Source: Cryobacterium zongtaii (GTDB taxonomy: Bacteria > Actinomycetota > Actinomycetes > Actinomycetales > Microbacteriaceae). Taken from it: a stretch of 64,000 nt of DNA. The number at the start of each line of letters is the position of its first letter. Position 1 is the stretch's first letter. Position numbers and translations under genes: made by a program. Below, one piece after another: positions 33,759 through 44,686 of the stretch. Location of the stretch: contig NZ_PPXD01000009.1 in NCBI RefSeq assembly GCF_002909375.1, positions 1-64,000 of the forward strand, in the 5' to 3' direction. The notes beneath the pieces were generated by a model that did not search any database, was not told where the DNA came from, and saw nothing but the letters and a program-made list of their open reading frames with translations.

Positions 33759-34649
33759 TCAGGCCACCGAGTAGCGCACGCTCATCTCGTGGCCGGCGCC
33801 CGGCGCCAGGGTGATCGCGTTGTCGCGGACGTTGCAGGTCTCCACGCACACCATGCCGGTGTACTCGTTGTCGCCGAAGTCGGCCATCGCGGCGGCCTTG
33901 TCGATCCACGGGTTCCACACGACGGTGCTCGCCGAGCCCTGCTTCATGATGGTGATCTGCCGGCCGGTCGCGGTATCCGTCACCGTCGTGGCGGCCGTGC
34001 TGTTCAGGTAGATCCGGTCGGTTTCGGCATCGAAGCGCACCGGCTCGCTCTCGGCGGGGCGCGGGCCGGTGAGGCGGTCGGTGAACGGGGCGCCCTCCAG
34101 ACCCGACACCTCGGTCTGGCGGATGTCGGCGACGGCGAGGTAGGTGTGCAGGGCCTCCTCGTAGCTCAGCTGCGCCGTGTCGAGGTTGGTGACCTGCAGC
34201 GAGAGCGCCAGCTGGGCACCGACCGTGACCGTGTAACGCGCCTCGAACCGGTGTGGCCAGGCCGACGCCCGGGTGGCCTCCGTGTCGGTGAGCACAAAGA
34301 CCAGCACCACGTCATCGCCGGCTTCGCGCGCCTCGGCGAGCCGCCAGTCGGCCAGGCGGGCGAACCCGTGCGACGGGGCTGTGGCATCCGTGGGGTGCGC
34401 GCCGAACCAGGGGAAGCAGATCGGTACCCCGCCGCGGAGCGGTACCCCCGGCGCGTATTCGCTCTGCTCGCTCATCCAGATCACCGGGCTGCCGCCGGTG
34501 GGCACCCAGGCGCTCACATGTGCGCCGCGGAGGTAGATCTCGGCGGAGCCGGCGCGGGCGAACACGCGGGCCACGGCCAGGCCGCCCTGACCCATCCCCA
34601 GTTCGACGGATGACGGCAGTTCGGGTAGTTGCGAGTCGATGGCAGACAT
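33759..34649 (-). CDS. D-hexose-6-phosphate mutarotase (aldose-1-epimerase family)
   Basis: A start at 34649 (MSAIDSQLPEL), with a GGAGG about 8 bases above it, gives 296 residues. Conserved parts are LRGAHVSAWVP, PLRGGVPICFPWFG, APSHGFAR (catalytic His) and YEEALHTYLAVADI (with the Glu/His pair), and near the end VCVETCNV. The enzyme interconverts alpha and beta forms of glucose-6-phosphate and its relatives. It is divergent from peptidase E. Confidence 0.88.
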   Translation of the reverse strand: MSAIDSQLPELPSSVELGMGQGGLAVARVFARAGSAEIYLRGAHVSAWVPTGGSPVIWMSEQSEYAPGVPLRGGVPICFPWFGAHPTDATAPSHGFARLADWRLAEAREAGDDVVLVFVLTDTEATRASAWPHRFEARYTVTVGAQLALSLQVTNLDTAQLSYEEALHTYLAVADIRQTEVSGLEGAPFTDRLTGPRPAESEPVRFDAETDRIYLNSTAATTVTDTATGRQITIMKQGSASTVVWNPWIDKAAAMADFGDNEYTGMVCVETCNVRDNAITLAPGAGHEMSVRYSVA

Positions 34650-34808
34650 GATGACCTCCGTGGTCGATGGGCGTGATCCCATCCTAGGAACCTGGACCTC
34701 TTTGGGCCCCTTGCGGAGGAAGGTAGGATCACCTTTCGAGCGACGGAATGGGCCGTATCGGGTCTCACAACGGGCGCGCCGGAGAATCATCCCGATCGGA
34801 AGGATCCC

Positions 34809-35576
34809 ATGCAACTGCTCCTCCTTGCCAACTGCACCAGCCCCGGCCACGGTTACCTCGAGCACGCGCTGCCCGAGATCCTCGCCTTCCTGAACGGGGT
34901 GACCGAGATCACCTTCGTGCCCTTCGCCGGCGGTGACCACGATGCGTACACGGCGACTGTGCGGGCCGCATTCGAGCCGCACGGCATCGGGGTGCGCAGC
35001 CTGCACGAGGCCGCCGACCCTGTCGCCGCTGTCGCGTCAGCGCAGGCGCTCTTCGTCGGCGGCGGCAACACCTTCCGCTTGCTCGCCGCCCTGCAGCGAC
35101 TCGGACTGATACCGGTCATCCGCGCGCGGGTGCAGAACGGTCTGCCCTACCTGGGCTCCAGCGCCGGCGCCACCATCACCGCGCCCAGCATCCGCACCAC
35201 CAACGACATGCCCATCGTGCAGCCGGAGTCGTTCGAGGCGCTCGGCCTGGTGCCGTTCCAGATCAACCCGCACTATGTGGACGCCGACCTGGTCGGGGCC
35301 CACGCCGGAGACTCCCGGGAAACCCGCCTGACCGAGTTCCTCGACGAGAACGACGTGCCGGTGCTGGGCCTGCGCGAGGGCACCCACCTCAGTGTCACGT
35401 CGACCCTCGCCTGCGCCCTCGCCGTGGTCGGCGGCGGCCCGGCCGGCCTGCTCTCCACCGAGCCGGGCATCGTGTTCGAACGAGGACGCGCGCCGCACAA
35501 CGTCGCTGGAGACGTCAGCCCACTGTTGGTGCGGCGCCCCCGGTACGACCGCCCGCTGGCGACGGCGGTGAGCTGA
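34809..35576 (+). CDS. pepE: Dipeptidase E (alpha-aspartyl dipeptidase)
   Basis: The 255-residue S51-family peptidase has FVGGGNTFRLL (82-92) and the nucleophile Ser118 in GSSAGA, with a NPHYVDAD segment bearing the likely catalytic His. It cleaves Asp-X dipeptides. A GGAAGG precedes the ATG by 7 bases. Its last 62 bases overlap the end of the converging EAL gene. Confidence 0.9.
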   Translation: MQLLLLANCTSPGHGYLEHALPEILAFLNGVTEITFVPFAGGDHDAYTATVRAAFEPHGIGVRSLHEAADPVAAVASAQALFVGGGNTFRLLAALQRLGLIPVIRARVQNGLPYLGSSAGATITAPSIRTTNDMPIVQPESFEALGLVPFQINPHYVDADLVGAHAGDSRETRLTEFLDENDVPVLGLREGTHLSVTSTLACALAVVGGGPAGLLSTEPGIVFERGRAPHNVAGDVSPLLVRRPRYDRPLATAVS

Positions 35577-36819
35577 GCCGGCTGATCAGGGTGAGGGCGG
35601 CGGCGGTGGCGAGGTCACGGTCGTGGGTCAGCACGAACTCGTACGCGCCCTCGCCGTGGTTGTCGGGATCGACCTCGCGGGCGGCCAGGACGGCGGCGAA
35701 ATCCGCGGTGAGCACCACGATGTCCCACTCGTCGAGCAACGGGTCGGTCGGGTCGATCTGGGCCACGCGGATGCCGTTGGCCCCGTCGAGGCCGGCATCC
35801 CCGGCGACGTAGACCGCCACCAAGCCGGCCGTCCCGGCGAGTGTCTCGTAGCGTCGCCGGGTGGCGGGGGTGAGGTTGGGGTGGTGCTGGAACGTCGAGA
35901 GCACCACGGCCGAGTCGCCGCTGGCCAGTGCCCGCGATTCCAGGAAGATACTCATCTGCACCAGCAACGCCCGGTTGGACGACCGGGAGGTGCGCAGCGG
36001 AGCCACCACACTGTACGGGGTGCCGCTGGTCGGCAGCGACGCCGAGGGGTCACCGGGGAAGCTGATCCCGGCGAGTGCGGCGGCGTTCGGGACCTCGGCC
36101 ACCGGGCGGCCGAAGAGCCAGCCCTGCCCGTAGGTGGCTCCGAGCGCGCGAGCGGTCACCCGGTGTTCCTCGGTCTCGATGCCCTCGGCAAGCACCACGG
36201 CCCCGGTGCGTTCGGCGTGCGCGGCGACGGCGCTCATCACGCGGGCGGCGTCCTGGTCGGGGCGCTCACGGATGAGCGCCATGTCGAGCTTGATCAGGTC
36301 GGGCGCCAGCAGCGGCAGCAGGGCAAGCGAGGCCGGATCGGCGCCGAGGTCGTCCACGGCGATGCGGTAACCCATCGCCCGGGCCCGGTCGATGGCGTAG
36401 AACAGTCCGGCCGGGTCGTTCATCAGTGCGCGTTCGGTGACCTCGAGCACAGCGGGCGCCGGCGGATGCGGTGCAGTGGTGAGGTCGGCACGGCGCAGCG
36501 ATCCCGGCTCCACATTGACGAAGAGCGTGTGCGGAGTGGTGAAGCCCTGTTCGGTGGCGGTGTGCACGCTCGACAGCCAGCAGGCCAGGTCGAGATCGCC
36601 GACCCTGCCCAGCTCGTGGGCGCGGTCGAAGAGCGCGGCCGGATTGTGGAACTCGGTGTCGACAGGACCCCGGCTGAGGGCCTCATAGGCGACGACGGTG
36701 CCGGAGTCGAGCTCGACAATGGGTTGGAACCTGCTGCTGATCAACCTGTCGGCGAGAATCTCGCTAAACAGGGCGTCGGACTCGCGCTCGCTCGTCGTCG
36801 TGCCCACAGCATCCCCCAT
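35515..36819 (-). CDS. EAL-domain phosphodiesterase with C-terminal DICT domain
   Basis: The ATG at 36819 (MGDAVGTTTS) gives 434 residues. The EAL domain (about 15-250) keeps the catalytic set: YEALSRG, FVNVEP, LEVTERAL, VDDLG, IKLDMALI, AEGIETEEH and GQGWLFGRP, so c-di-GMP hydrolysis is likely. Residues about 275-415 are a DICT sensory domain, with LLVQMSIFLESRALASG and EWDIVVLTADFAAVL. No membrane segment is present. It is the only c-di-GMP gene in the window and lies just after kdpE in the opposite sense of control. Confidence 0.88.
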   Translation of the reverse strand: MGDAVGTTTSERESDALFSEILADRLISSRFQPIVELDSGTVVAYEALSRGPVDTEFHNPAALFDRAHELGRVGDLDLACWLSSVHTATEQGFTTPHTLFVNVEPGSLRRADLTTAPHPPAPAVLEVTERALMNDPAGLFYAIDRARAMGYRIAVDDLGADPASLALLPLLAPDLIKLDMALIRERPDQDAARVMSAVAAHAERTGAVVLAEGIETEEHRVTARALGATYGQGWLFGRPVAEVPNAAALAGISFPGDPSASLPTSGTPYSVVAPLRTSRSSNRALLVQMSIFLESRALASGDSAVVLSTFQHHPNLTPATRRRYETLAGTAGLVAVYVAGDAGLDGANGIRVAQIDPTDPLLDEWDIVVLTADFAAVLAAREVDPDNHGEGAYEFVLTHDRDLATAAALTLISRLSSPPSPAGGRTGGAAPTVG

Positions 36820-36911
36820 CAGCGCCGGGGCGCATCGTTCTGGCAGTCTACCGACGCGCTGAGCCCCAGGCGCCCTGACCCGCAGATCGCCGCCGCCGGC
36901 ATCCGCTCGGC

Positions 36912-37613
36912 TCAGGCGGGTGGCGGCGCGTCGGGCGCGAAACGGTAGCCCATACCGGCCTCGGTGAGCAGGTAGCGGGGCCGGGATGGGTCGGGCTCGA
37001 GCTTCTTCCGCAGCTGGGCGAGGTAGAGCCGCAGGTAGCCGGTGTCGGTCATCTTGTGCTGGCCCCAGACCTCGGCGTAGAGCGCCTGCCGGCTCACCAG
37101 TTTGCCCGGTGTGCGCAGCAGCAGCTCGAGGATCTGCCACTCGGTGGGGGTCAGCCGCACGTGTTCCGGCCCGGCGGCCGTGGCTCGGGTGATGGTCTTG
37201 GCCGGCAGGTCCACCGTGATGTCACCGAAGGTGACCACCGGTTCGTCGCCGCTGGTGGGCATCCGGCGGGTGAGGGCCCGGATGCGCGCCAGCAGCTCGT
37301 CGATCGAGAACGGCTTGGTGACGTAGTCGTCGGCGCCCCGGTCCAGGGCCTCCACTTTGTCGGAGGCACCGCTGCGGCCGCTCACCACCAGGATCGGCAC
37401 GCTGTTCCAGGCGCGGACAGAGTCGATCACAGCGAGCCCGTCGAGGTTGGGCATGCCGAGGTCGAGCATCACCAGATCGGGGTGCTGCTCCACGATCGCG
37501 GCCAGCGCGGTACGACCGTCGTGTGCGGTGACGATCTCGTAACCGCGGGCGCCGAGAGTGATGCGCAGGGCCCGCAGGATCTGCGGGTCATCGTCGGCGA
37601 TCAGGATCTTCAT
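36912..37613 (-). CDS. kdpE: KdpE response regulator
   Basis: The 233-residue OmpR-family regulator has Asp51 in VMLDLGMPNLDG. A winged-helix DNA-binding domain (about 130-225) contains LTPTEWQILELLLRTPGKLVS and GYLRLYLAQLRKKLEPDP. It starts inside the end of kdpD (ATGA overlap). It activates the kdp genes on low potassium or osmotic stress. Confidence 0.95.
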   Translation of the reverse strand: MKILIADDDPQILRALRITLGARGYEIVTAHDGRTALAAIVEQHPDLVMLDLGMPNLDGLAVIDSVRAWNSVPILVVSGRSGASDKVEALDRGADDYVTKPFSIDELLARIRALTRRMPTSGDEPVVTFGDITVDLPAKTITRATAAGPEHVRLTPTEWQILELLLRTPGKLVSRQALYAEVWGQHKMTDTGYLRLYLAQLRKKLEPDPSRPRYLLTEAGMGYRFAPDAPPPA

Positions 37614-40147
37614 GGGCTGACCTCGTTGCTGGCAGGGACTGCGGTGGACGTGACGGCCGGCAGGGTGATCACCATGGTGAGCCCGCCGCCGGGGGTGTCG
37701 TCGGCTTCGAGGGTGCCGCCCATGCCCTCGACGAATCCCTTAGACAGGGCCAGGCCGAGACCCAGGCCGGTGGCGTTGTCGGTGTCACCGAGCCGCTGGA
37801 ACGGCACGAACACGTCGCCCCGCCGGTCGGCCGGGATGCCGGGTCCCTGGTCCATGATGCGCAACTGCACGGTGTCGGCGAACCGGCTGGCTGACACCCT
37901 GGCGGGTGTGCCGGCCGGCGAGAAGCGGATGGCATTGGTGAGCAGGTTGACCACCGCGCGTTGCAGCAGGCCGGGGTCTGCGAGCACCGGTGCGGTCTCG
38001 ACCGGCAGGTCCAGCTGCACGGTGTCCGGCCCGAGGCCGAGCTCGTCGAGGGCCGGCAGCACCACGTCGGCGAGGTCGACGGGCCCCAGCGCCACGGCCA
38101 GCGCCCCGGCCTGCAACCGGCTCACGTCGAGCAGGTTGGTCACCAGCGAGGCGAGGGTGTCCAGGCTTTCGCCGGCCGTGGCGAGCAGCTCGGTGCGGTC
38201 GCTGTCGGTGAGGGTGATGTCGGTGGCCCTGAGCCCGCTGATGGCCGTGGTCGCGGCGGCGAGGGGCCGGCGCAAGTCGTGACCGACGGCGGCGAGCAGG
38301 GCGCTGCGCATCCGGTCGGCCTCTTCGAGCGGGCCGAGTTCGCTGGCCGTCTGGGCGAGATCGCGGTGCTCGAGGGCTGCATCGATCTGGCTCGCGATCA
38401 CGCTGAGAAGCCGGCGTTCGGATGCGGCAAGGTCGGGTCCGGAGAGCTCCAGGGTGGCCCGGCTGCCGGTGGGCACCATCGTGGCCGGGGGTGCCGGAAC
38501 GTCCGAAGCGCCCGGCGCCGCCGCATCCGCCGCGCTCGCCTCGACCAGCACCGCGCCGCCGGCGAGCAGCCGCACCCTGTCGAGGCCGAACGCCTCCCTG
38601 GTGCGGGTGACCAACGCCTGCAGGGCGTCCTCCCCGCGCAGCACACTGCCGGCCACGGTGGCCAGCAGCTCGGATTCGGCCGCCGCCCGCCGGGCCGTAC
38701 GGGTGCGTCGGGCCGCCTGGTCGACGACGTAACTCACCAGCAGGGCGTTGACGAGGTACAGCGAGAGGGCGAAGAGGTGCAGCGGTTCGGCCACGGTGAC
38801 CGTGTACAGCGGTTGCACCAGGAAGTAGTCCAGGGTGAGGCCGGACAGCAGGGCCGCGAACAGGGCCGGCCAGAGCCCGCCGACAAGCGCGACGACCACC
38901 ACGAGCAGCTGGTAGCTGAGCACGTCGCTGGTGATCGACTCCTCGCTGCGGAAACTGACCAGCAGCCAGGTCAGCAGCGGCCCGCCGATCAGGGCCAGGG
39001 CGAAGCCGGCCAGGCGCCGCCGCACGGTGAGCGACCCGCCGAGCCTGGGCAGCACGAACTTCCCGCCGGCCGCGGAGTGGGTGACGATGTGCACGTCGAT
39101 ATCGCCCGATTCGCGGGTGATGGTGCTGCCGATGCCCGGCCCGGACAGCGCCGCGGTGAGCCGGTTGCGTCGGCTCACGCCGATCACGAGCTGGGTGGCA
39201 TTGGCGGCGCGGGCGAACTCCACCAGCGCACGGGGGATGTCGTCGCCGACGACCTGGTGGTAACTGCCGCCGAGCTCCTCCACCAGCGCCCGCTGTGTCG
39301 CGAGCGCGCCCGGATGCGCCGCGGCCAGGCCGTCCTGGCTGATCACGTGCGCGGCGACGAGCTCACCGCCGGCCGAGCGGGCCGCGATGCGGGCGCCCCG
39401 GCGAATGAGGGTGTCGCCCTCCGGCCCCCCGGTGAGCGCCACGACCACGCGTTCGCGGGCCTCCCACTTGGTCGAGATACCGTGCTCTGCCCGGTAGCTC
39501 TGCAGGGCGGTGTCGACCTCGTCGGCCAGCCAGAGCAGCGCCAGCTCACGCAGGGCGGTGAGGTTGCCGAGCCGGAAATAGTTCGACAGGGCCGCGTCGA
39601 TGCGGGCCGCCGGGTACACATTGCCCTCGGCGAGCCTGTCGCGCAGCGCCTGCGGGGCCAGGTCGACGACCTCCACCTGGTCGGCGGCGCGCAGCACCGC
39701 ATCCGGCAGGGTTTCGCGCTGCGGCACCCCGGTGATCTGCTGCACCACGTCGTTGAGCGATTCGATGTGCTGGATGTTGACGGTCGAGATCACGTCGATG
39801 CCCGCCGCCAGCATCGCCTCCACGTCCAGGTAACGCTTGGGGTTGACCGAGCCGGGCGCGTTGGTGTGCGCGAGCTCGTCGACCAGGGCGATCTCGGGCC
39901 GGCGGGCGAGCACGGCCGCCAGGTCGAGTTCGCTCAGCTGGATGCCGCGGTGCTGCACGAGCATCCGCGGCACCACCTCGAGTCCCTCAGCCAGGAGCGC
40001 GGTGGCCGCGCGGCCGTGGGTTTCCACGATCGCCACGACCACGTCCGCGCCCTCGCCCTGTAGTCGGCGGCCTTCTTCGAGCATGCTGTAGGTCTTGCCG
40101 ACGCCGGGGGCGGCGCCGAGCAGCACGCGCAATCGACCGCGTTTCAT
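37610..40147 (-). CDS. kdpD: KdpD potassium-stress sensor kinase
   Basis: The 845-residue kinase has the N-terminal KdpD domain with Walker A GAAPGVGKTY (about 12) and VDELAHTNAPG, then a universal-stress-like domain (about 230-360) with VVALTGGPEGDTLIRR. Four membrane segments (about 385-490) and a GAF-like part follow, then the phosphoacceptor VGHDLRRPLAA and an ATPase domain with NLLTNAIRFSP and GLGLGLALSKG. It senses K+ or turgor. The gene follows kdpC by 8 bases. Confidence 0.95.
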   Translation of the reverse strand: MKRGRLRVLLGAAPGVGKTYSMLEEGRRLQGEGADVVVAIVETHGRAATALLAEGLEVVPRMLVQHRGIQLSELDLAAVLARRPEIALVDELAHTNAPGSVNPKRYLDVEAMLAAGIDVISTVNIQHIESLNDVVQQITGVPQRETLPDAVLRAADQVEVVDLAPQALRDRLAEGNVYPAARIDAALSNYFRLGNLTALRELALLWLADEVDTALQSYRAEHGISTKWEARERVVVALTGGPEGDTLIRRGARIAARSAGGELVAAHVISQDGLAAAHPGALATQRALVEELGGSYHQVVGDDIPRALVEFARAANATQLVIGVSRRNRLTAALSGPGIGSTITRESGDIDVHIVTHSAAGGKFVLPRLGGSLTVRRRLAGFALALIGGPLLTWLLVSFRSEESITSDVLSYQLLVVVVALVGGLWPALFAALLSGLTLDYFLVQPLYTVTVAEPLHLFALSLYLVNALLVSYVVDQAARRTRTARRAAAESELLATVAGSVLRGEDALQALVTRTREAFGLDRVRLLAGGAVLVEASAADAAAPGASDVPAPPATMVPTGSRATLELSGPDLAASERRLLSVIASQIDAALEHRDLAQTASELGPLEEADRMRSALLAAVGHDLRRPLAAATTAISGLRATDITLTDSDRTELLATAGESLDTLASLVTNLLDVSRLQAGALAVALGPVDLADVVLPALDELGLGPDTVQLDLPVETAPVLADPGLLQRAVVNLLTNAIRFSPAGTPARVSASRFADTVQLRIMDQGPGIPADRRGDVFVPFQRLGDTDNATGLGLGLALSKGFVEGMGGTLEADDTPGGGLTMVITLPAVTSTAVPASNEVSP

Positions 40148-40155
40148 GGGTTACC

Positions 40156-40788
40156 TCACCTACCGGAATCGAGCGTTGCGAGCTCGAGGTTCAAGTTGAG
40201 CACATTCACGGTCGGTTCGCCGAGATAGCCGAGGTCACGGTCCTGTTCGACGGCTTCGACCAGGGCGCGCACCTCGGCCTCCGGCAGGTCGCGGGCCGCC
40301 GCGACCCTGGGCACCTGCAGCAGGGCGTAGGCCGGGCTGATGTGCGGGTCCAGGCCGGACGCGGACGCGGTGACGGCATCCACGGGGATCTCGTCGGCCG
40401 GCACCCCGTCGAGGTCTTCGATGGCGGCCTGCCGGTCGCCGATCGCCTGGATCAGGTCGGGGTTCTCCGGCCCCCAGTTGCTGCCGCTGGAGCTGTGCGC
40501 GTCGTAGCCGTCTCCGGCCGCGGACGGGCGGGACTGGAACCACTCGGGCAGGGCCGCGCCGTCGGCATCCGTGAAGGACTGCCCGATCAGGCTGGAGCCG
40601 ACCACGGGTGACCCGTCGCCGGCTGAGACGAGCGAGCCGTTGGCCTGCCCGGGCACGCCCAGCTGGCCGACCAGGGTGATGCTCAGCGGGTAGGCCACGC
40701 CGAGCACGACGGTGAAGACGAGCATGGCCCGCAGGGCCACCCAGTAGGGCCGGGCCAGGGGGCCGGTGCGGGGTCGGGAGGCGCTCAT
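40156..40788 (-). CDS. kdpC: KdpC subunit of the K+-transporting ATPase
   Basis: The ATG at 40788 gives 210 residues. One N-terminal membrane helix (about 20-42, TVVLGVAYPLSITLVGQ) is followed by the soluble KdpC domain. That domain has LIGQSFTDA, FQSRPSAAGDGYDAHSSSGSNWGP and the end TASASGLDPHISPAYA with VNVLNLNLEL. KdpC stabilises the complex and assists ATP binding. It begins 50 bases after kdpB. Confidence 0.95.
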   Translation of the reverse strand: MSASRPRTGPLARPYWVALRAMLVFTVVLGVAYPLSITLVGQLGVPGQANGSLVSAGDGSPVVGSSLIGQSFTDADGAALPEWFQSRPSAAGDGYDAHSSSGSNWGPENPDLIQAIGDRQAAIEDLDGVPADEIPVDAVTASASGLDPHISPAYALLQVPRVAAARDLPEAEVRALVEAVEQDRDLGYLGEPTVNVLNLNLELATLDSGR

Positions 40789-40837
40789 GAGGTGATCCGT
40801 TTCGGTTGGTAGGGCAAAGAGAACGAGAGCATGGTGG

Positions 40838-43009
40838 TCAGAATCCCGGCAGCAGCGACACAACGAGGTCGATCAGCTTGATGCCCACGAACGGGGCGAT
40901 CACTCCGCCGAGCCCGTAGATCAGCAGGTTGCGGCCGAGAACGCTCGACGCGCTCGCCGCCCGGTACTTCACGCCGCGGAGCGCCAGCGGGATCAGCACG
41001 ACGATGATGATCGCGTTGAAGATGATCGCCGACAGGATCGCCGAGGCCGGTGAACTCAGCTGCATGATGTTGAGCACCGCCAGGCCCGGGAACACCCCGG
41101 CGAACATGGCCGGGATGATCGCGAAGTACTTGGCGAGGTCGTTGGCGATCGAGAAGGTGGTCAGCGCCCCGCGGGTGATCAGCAGCTGCTTGCCGATCCG
41201 CACGATGTCGATCAGTTTGGTGGGGTCAGAGTCGAGGTCGACCATGTTGCCGGCCTCCTTCGCGGCGGAGGTGCCGGTGTTCATCGCCACCCCCACGTCG
41301 GCCTGAGCCAGCGCGGGCGCGTCGTTGGTGCCGTCGCCGGTCATCGCCACGAGGTTGCCGCCCTCCTGCTCCCGGCGGATGAGGGCGAGCTTGTCCTCAG
41401 GGGTGGCCTCGGCGAGGAAGTCGTCGACGCCGGCCTCGGCCGCGATGGTGGTGGCGGTGAGGGCGTTGTCGCCGGTGACCATGACGGTGCGGATGCCCAT
41501 CGAGCGAAGCTCCGCGAAGCGCTCCTTGATGCCCTCCTTGACGATGTCCTTGAGGTAGATCACGCCGAGCACGGTGCGCTCGCCGGATGCTGCGGGGGTT
41601 TCTGATGCGCCGGTGGCGACCACGAGTGGGGTGCCGCCCAGCCGGGAAATGCGCTCCACCTCGAGGGTCAGCTCGGCTCTCACGCTCGCCGGCACCGGGC
41701 CGGCCTCGCCCACCCAGGCCAGCACGGCGGAGCCGGCGCCCTTGCGGATCTGCCCGCCACCAGCGCCGTCGCCAGCCAGGTCGATGCCGCTCATGCGGGT
41801 CTGCGCGGTGAACGGCACGATGTCGCCGGCCAGGCTCTCCGGCCGGTGGAAGCCCCGTTCTGCGGCGAGGTCCACGATCGACTTGCCCTCCGGGGTGGGG
41901 TCGCTCAGCGAGGAGAGCGCGGCGGCCCGCACCAGCTCGGCCTCGGTCACGCCGGTCAACGGCGCGAACTCGCGGGCCTGCCGGTTGCCGTAGGTAATGG
42001 TGCCGGTCTTGTCGAGGAGCAGGATGGTGACGTCGCCGGCCGCCTCGACGGCCCGGCCCGACATGGCTAGGACGTTCCGCTGCACGAGCCGGTCCATGCC
42101 GGCGATGCCGATCGCCGAGAGCAGGGCGCCGATGGTGGTGGGAATCAGGCAGACCAGCAGGGCGATGAGCACGGGCAGGCTCACGGTGGCGGCGGAGTAG
42201 CTCGCGATCGGGTTGAGGGTGAGCACCACCACCAGGAACACGATGGACAGGCTGGCCAGGAGGATGTTCAGCGCCATCTCGTTGGGGGTCTTCTGTCGGG
42301 CCGCACCCTCGACGAGGGCGATCATTCGGTCGACGAAGGTCTCACCGGGCTTGCTGGTGATGCGCACCACGATCCGGTCGGAGAGCACTCGGGTGCCGCC
42401 GGTGACGGCGCTGCGGTCGCCGCCGGATTCCCGCACCACGGGGGCGGATTCGCCGGTGATCGCGGATTCGTCGATGGAGGCGATGCCCCAGACGATGTCG
42501 CCGTCGCCCGGCACCAGTTCGCCGGCGGTGACGATCACGGTGTCGCCGAGGCCGAGGTCGGCCGAGGAGACGGTCTGCACCCTGGCGCCCTCGGCGCCGG
42601 GGTTGGTGTCGGGCTGGTAGTCGAGCACCTGGGTGGCGTTGGTGCTGGTGCGGGTCTGCCGCAGGCTGTCGGCCTGCGCCTTGCCGCGGCCCTCGGCCAC
42701 GGACTCGGCCAGGTTGGCGAAGATCACGGTGAGCCAGAGCCAGAAGGCGATGCCCACGGTGAACGAACCGGGCACGGCGGAGCCGCCGGAGTCGCCCGGG
42801 CCGCCGAGGAACGGTTCGGCCACCGCGAGAACGGTGGTGAGCACCGCGCCGATCTCGACGATGAACATCACCGGGTTCCGCCACATCAGGCGCGGATCGA
42901 GCTTTCGCACCGCGCCGGGTAGCGCGGCCACGAGCTGGCCGGAGCTGATCGTCTTCTTGGGTGCCGGCTTGTGCGACGGCTGAGTGGGGGTGTCTATGAG
43001 AGTGGTCAT
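40838..43009 (-). CDS. kdpB: KdpB P-type ATPase subunit
   Basis: The 723-residue catalytic subunit has the phosphorylation site LLLDKTGTI, the actuator ITGES, the ATP-domain KGAGSAV, and the hinge [24 protein letters not shown]. About seven membrane segments are visible. It hydrolyses ATP to drive high-affinity K+ import through KdpA. It starts 3 bases after the kdpA stop. Confidence 0.96.
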   Translation of the reverse strand: MTTLIDTPTQPSHKPAPKKTISSGQLVAALPGAVRKLDPRLMWRNPVMFIVEIGAVLTTVLAVAEPFLGGPGDSGGSAVPGSFTVGIAFWLWLTVIFANLAESVAEGRGKAQADSLRQTRTSTNATQVLDYQPDTNPGAEGARVQTVSSADLGLGDTVIVTAGELVPGDGDIVWGIASIDESAITGESAPVVRESGGDRSAVTGGTRVLSDRIVVRITSKPGETFVDRMIALVEGAARQKTPNEMALNILLASLSIVFLVVVLTLNPIASYSAATVSLPVLIALLVCLIPTTIGALLSAIGIAGMDRLVQRNVLAMSGRAVEAAGDVTILLLDKTGTITYGNRQAREFAPLTGVTEAELVRAAALSSLSDPTPEGKSIVDLAAERGFHRPESLAGDIVPFTAQTRMSGIDLAGDGAGGGQIRKGAGSAVLAWVGEAGPVPASVRAELTLEVERISRLGGTPLVVATGASETPAASGERTVLGVIYLKDIVKEGIKERFAELRSMGIRTVMVTGDNALTATTIAAEAGVDDFLAEATPEDKLALIRREQEGGNLVAMTGDGTNDAPALAQADVGVAMNTGTSAAKEAGNMVDLDSDPTKLIDIVRIGKQLLITRGALTTFSIANDLAKYFAIIPAMFAGVFPGLAVLNIMQLSSPASAILSAIIFNAIIIVVLIPLALRGVKYRAASASSVLGRNLLIYGLGGVIAPFVGIKLIDLVVSLLPGF

Positions 43010-43012
43010 GGC

Positions 43013-44686
43013 TTACTGCAGCCCTTCCGCCAGGGGACCCAGCGCGAGTACGGGGAAATAGGTGAGAGCGGTGATGATGATCGTCACGCCGAGGAGCAGG
43101 CCCACGAACAGGGGCCGGTTGGTGGGCAGGGTGCCCGCGGTGGCCGGCACCCGGTCCTGCGCGGCGAACGAGCCGGCCAGGGCCAGCACGAACACCATCG
43201 GCAGGAAGCGGCCGAGCAGCATGGCCACGCCCAGCGCGGTGTTGAACCAGGGCGTGTTCGCGGTGAGGCCGGCGAACGCGGAGCCGTTGTTGTTGGCCGC
43301 AGAGGTGAAGGCGTAGAGCACCTCGGAGAGCCCGTGCAGGCCGGGATTCCAGATCGACGTGGCCTCCACATCCGCTCGCACGGCGGGGATCGCAAAGGAC
43401 AGCGCGGTGCCGGCGAGCACCAGGGTCGGCGTGATCAGGATGTACAGGCTGGCCAGTTTGATCTCCCGCGGGCCGATCTTCTTGCCCAGGTACTCCGGGG
43501 TGCGGCCCACGAGCAGGCCGGCCACGAACACCGCGATCACGGCGAGGACGAGCATGCCGTAGAGGCCGGAGCCGGTGCCGCCGGGGGCGACCTCGCCGAG
43601 CATCATGTTGAGCATCGGCATCATGCCGCCGAGCGCCGTGTATGAGTCGTGCATCGAGTTGACCGCACCCGTGGAGGTGAGGGTCGTCGAGGTGGCGAAC
43701 AGGGTGGAACCGAGAATGCCGAATCGGGTCTCCTTGCCCTCCATCGCACCCCCGGCCAGCCCGGGGGCGGTGCCGGCGCCGTTCAGTTCGAACAGGGTGA
43801 GGGCGGTGAGCGAGACCACGAAGATCGTGGCCATGGTGGCCAGGATGGTGTAGCCCTGCTTCTTGTCGCCCACCATGGTGCCGAAGGTGCGCGGCAGGCT
43901 GAACGGGATGGCGAGCATCAGCACGATCTCGAACAGGTTGGTGAAGCCGTTCGGGTTCTCGAACGGATGCGCTGAGTTGGCGTTGAAGAAGCCGCCGCCG
44001 TTGGTGCCGAGCTCCTTGATCGCCTCCTGGGAGGCCACCGGGCCGCCGGGGATCGACTGGGTGGCCCCGGTCAGTGTCGTGACATCGGTGAATCCGGTGA
44101 GGTTCTGGATGACGCCGCCGAAAAGCAGCACGATCGCGCCGATCACCGCCAGCGGCAGCAGCAGCCGCAGCACCCCGCGGGTGAGGTCCACCCAGAAGTT
44201 GCCGATGGTGCCCGAGCGGCGCAGCATCAGGCCCCGCACCAGGGCGATCGCCACGGCCAGGCCCACGGCGGACGAGACGAAGTTCTGCACCGCCAGCCCG
44301 GCCAGCTGCACCGTGTAGCCCAGGGTGACGTCGGGGGAGTAGGACTGCCAGTTGGTGTTGGTCACGAACGACACCGCGGTGTTGAACGAGAGGCCTTCCG
44401 GCACCGCGTCGAAGCCCAGCGAATAGGGCAGCACGGCCTGGGCGCGCTGGAGCGCGTAGACGAACAGCACTCCCACCAGCGAGAACGCGAGCACACCGCG
44501 CAGGTACGCCGACCAGGTCTGCTGGCCGCGCGCATCCACCCCGATCAGCCTGTAGAAACCGCGCTCGACGGCGAGATCCTTGTGCGAGGTGTAGATGGTG
44601 GCCATGTAGTCGCCGAGCGGGCGGTGCAGCACCACGAGAACGGCCACGAGGGTGAGGGCCTGCAGGATGCCCAGCCAGAGCGCCAT
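43013..44686 (-). CDS. kdpA: KdpA potassium-binding channel subunit
   Basis: The ATG at 44686 gives 557 residues with about ten membrane segments. Four selectivity-filter repeats are recognisable, for example [32 protein letters not shown], and [12 protein letters not shown]. It selects K+ and passes it to KdpB. Its start overlaps the kdpF stop by one base (TAATG). Confidence 0.96.
   Translation of the reverse strand: MALWLGILQALTLVAVLVVLHRPLGDYMATIYTSHKDLAVERGFYRLIGVDARGQQTWSAYLRGVLAFSLVGVLFVYALQRAQAVLPYSLGFDAVPEGLSFNTAVSFVTNTNWQSYSPDVTLGYTVQLAGLAVQNFVSSAVGLAVAIALVRGLMLRRSGTIGNFWVDLTRGVLRLLLPLAVIGAIVLLFGGVIQNLTGFTDVTTLTGATQSIPGGPVASQEAIKELGTNGGGFFNANSAHPFENPNGFTNLFEIVLMLAIPFSLPRTFGTMVGDKKQGYTILATMATIFVVSLTALTLFELNGAGTAPGLAGGAMEGKETRFGILGSTLFATSTTLTSTGAVNSMHDSYTALGGMMPMLNMMLGEVAPGGTGSGLYGMLVLAVIAVFVAGLLVGRTPEYLGKKIGPREIKLASLYILITPTLVLAGTALSFAIPAVRADVEATSIWNPGLHGLSEVLYAFTSAANNNGSAFAGLTANTPWFNTALGVAMLLGRFLPMVFVLALAGSFAAQDRVPATAGTLPTNRPLFVGLLLGVTIIITALTYFPVLALGPLAEGLQ

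Noticed and set aside
33042-34613. A 523-codon rightward frame across the reductase, the repeats and the mutarotase
   Set aside because: It runs antisense to two recognised genes and through a microsatellite; no motif is visible.
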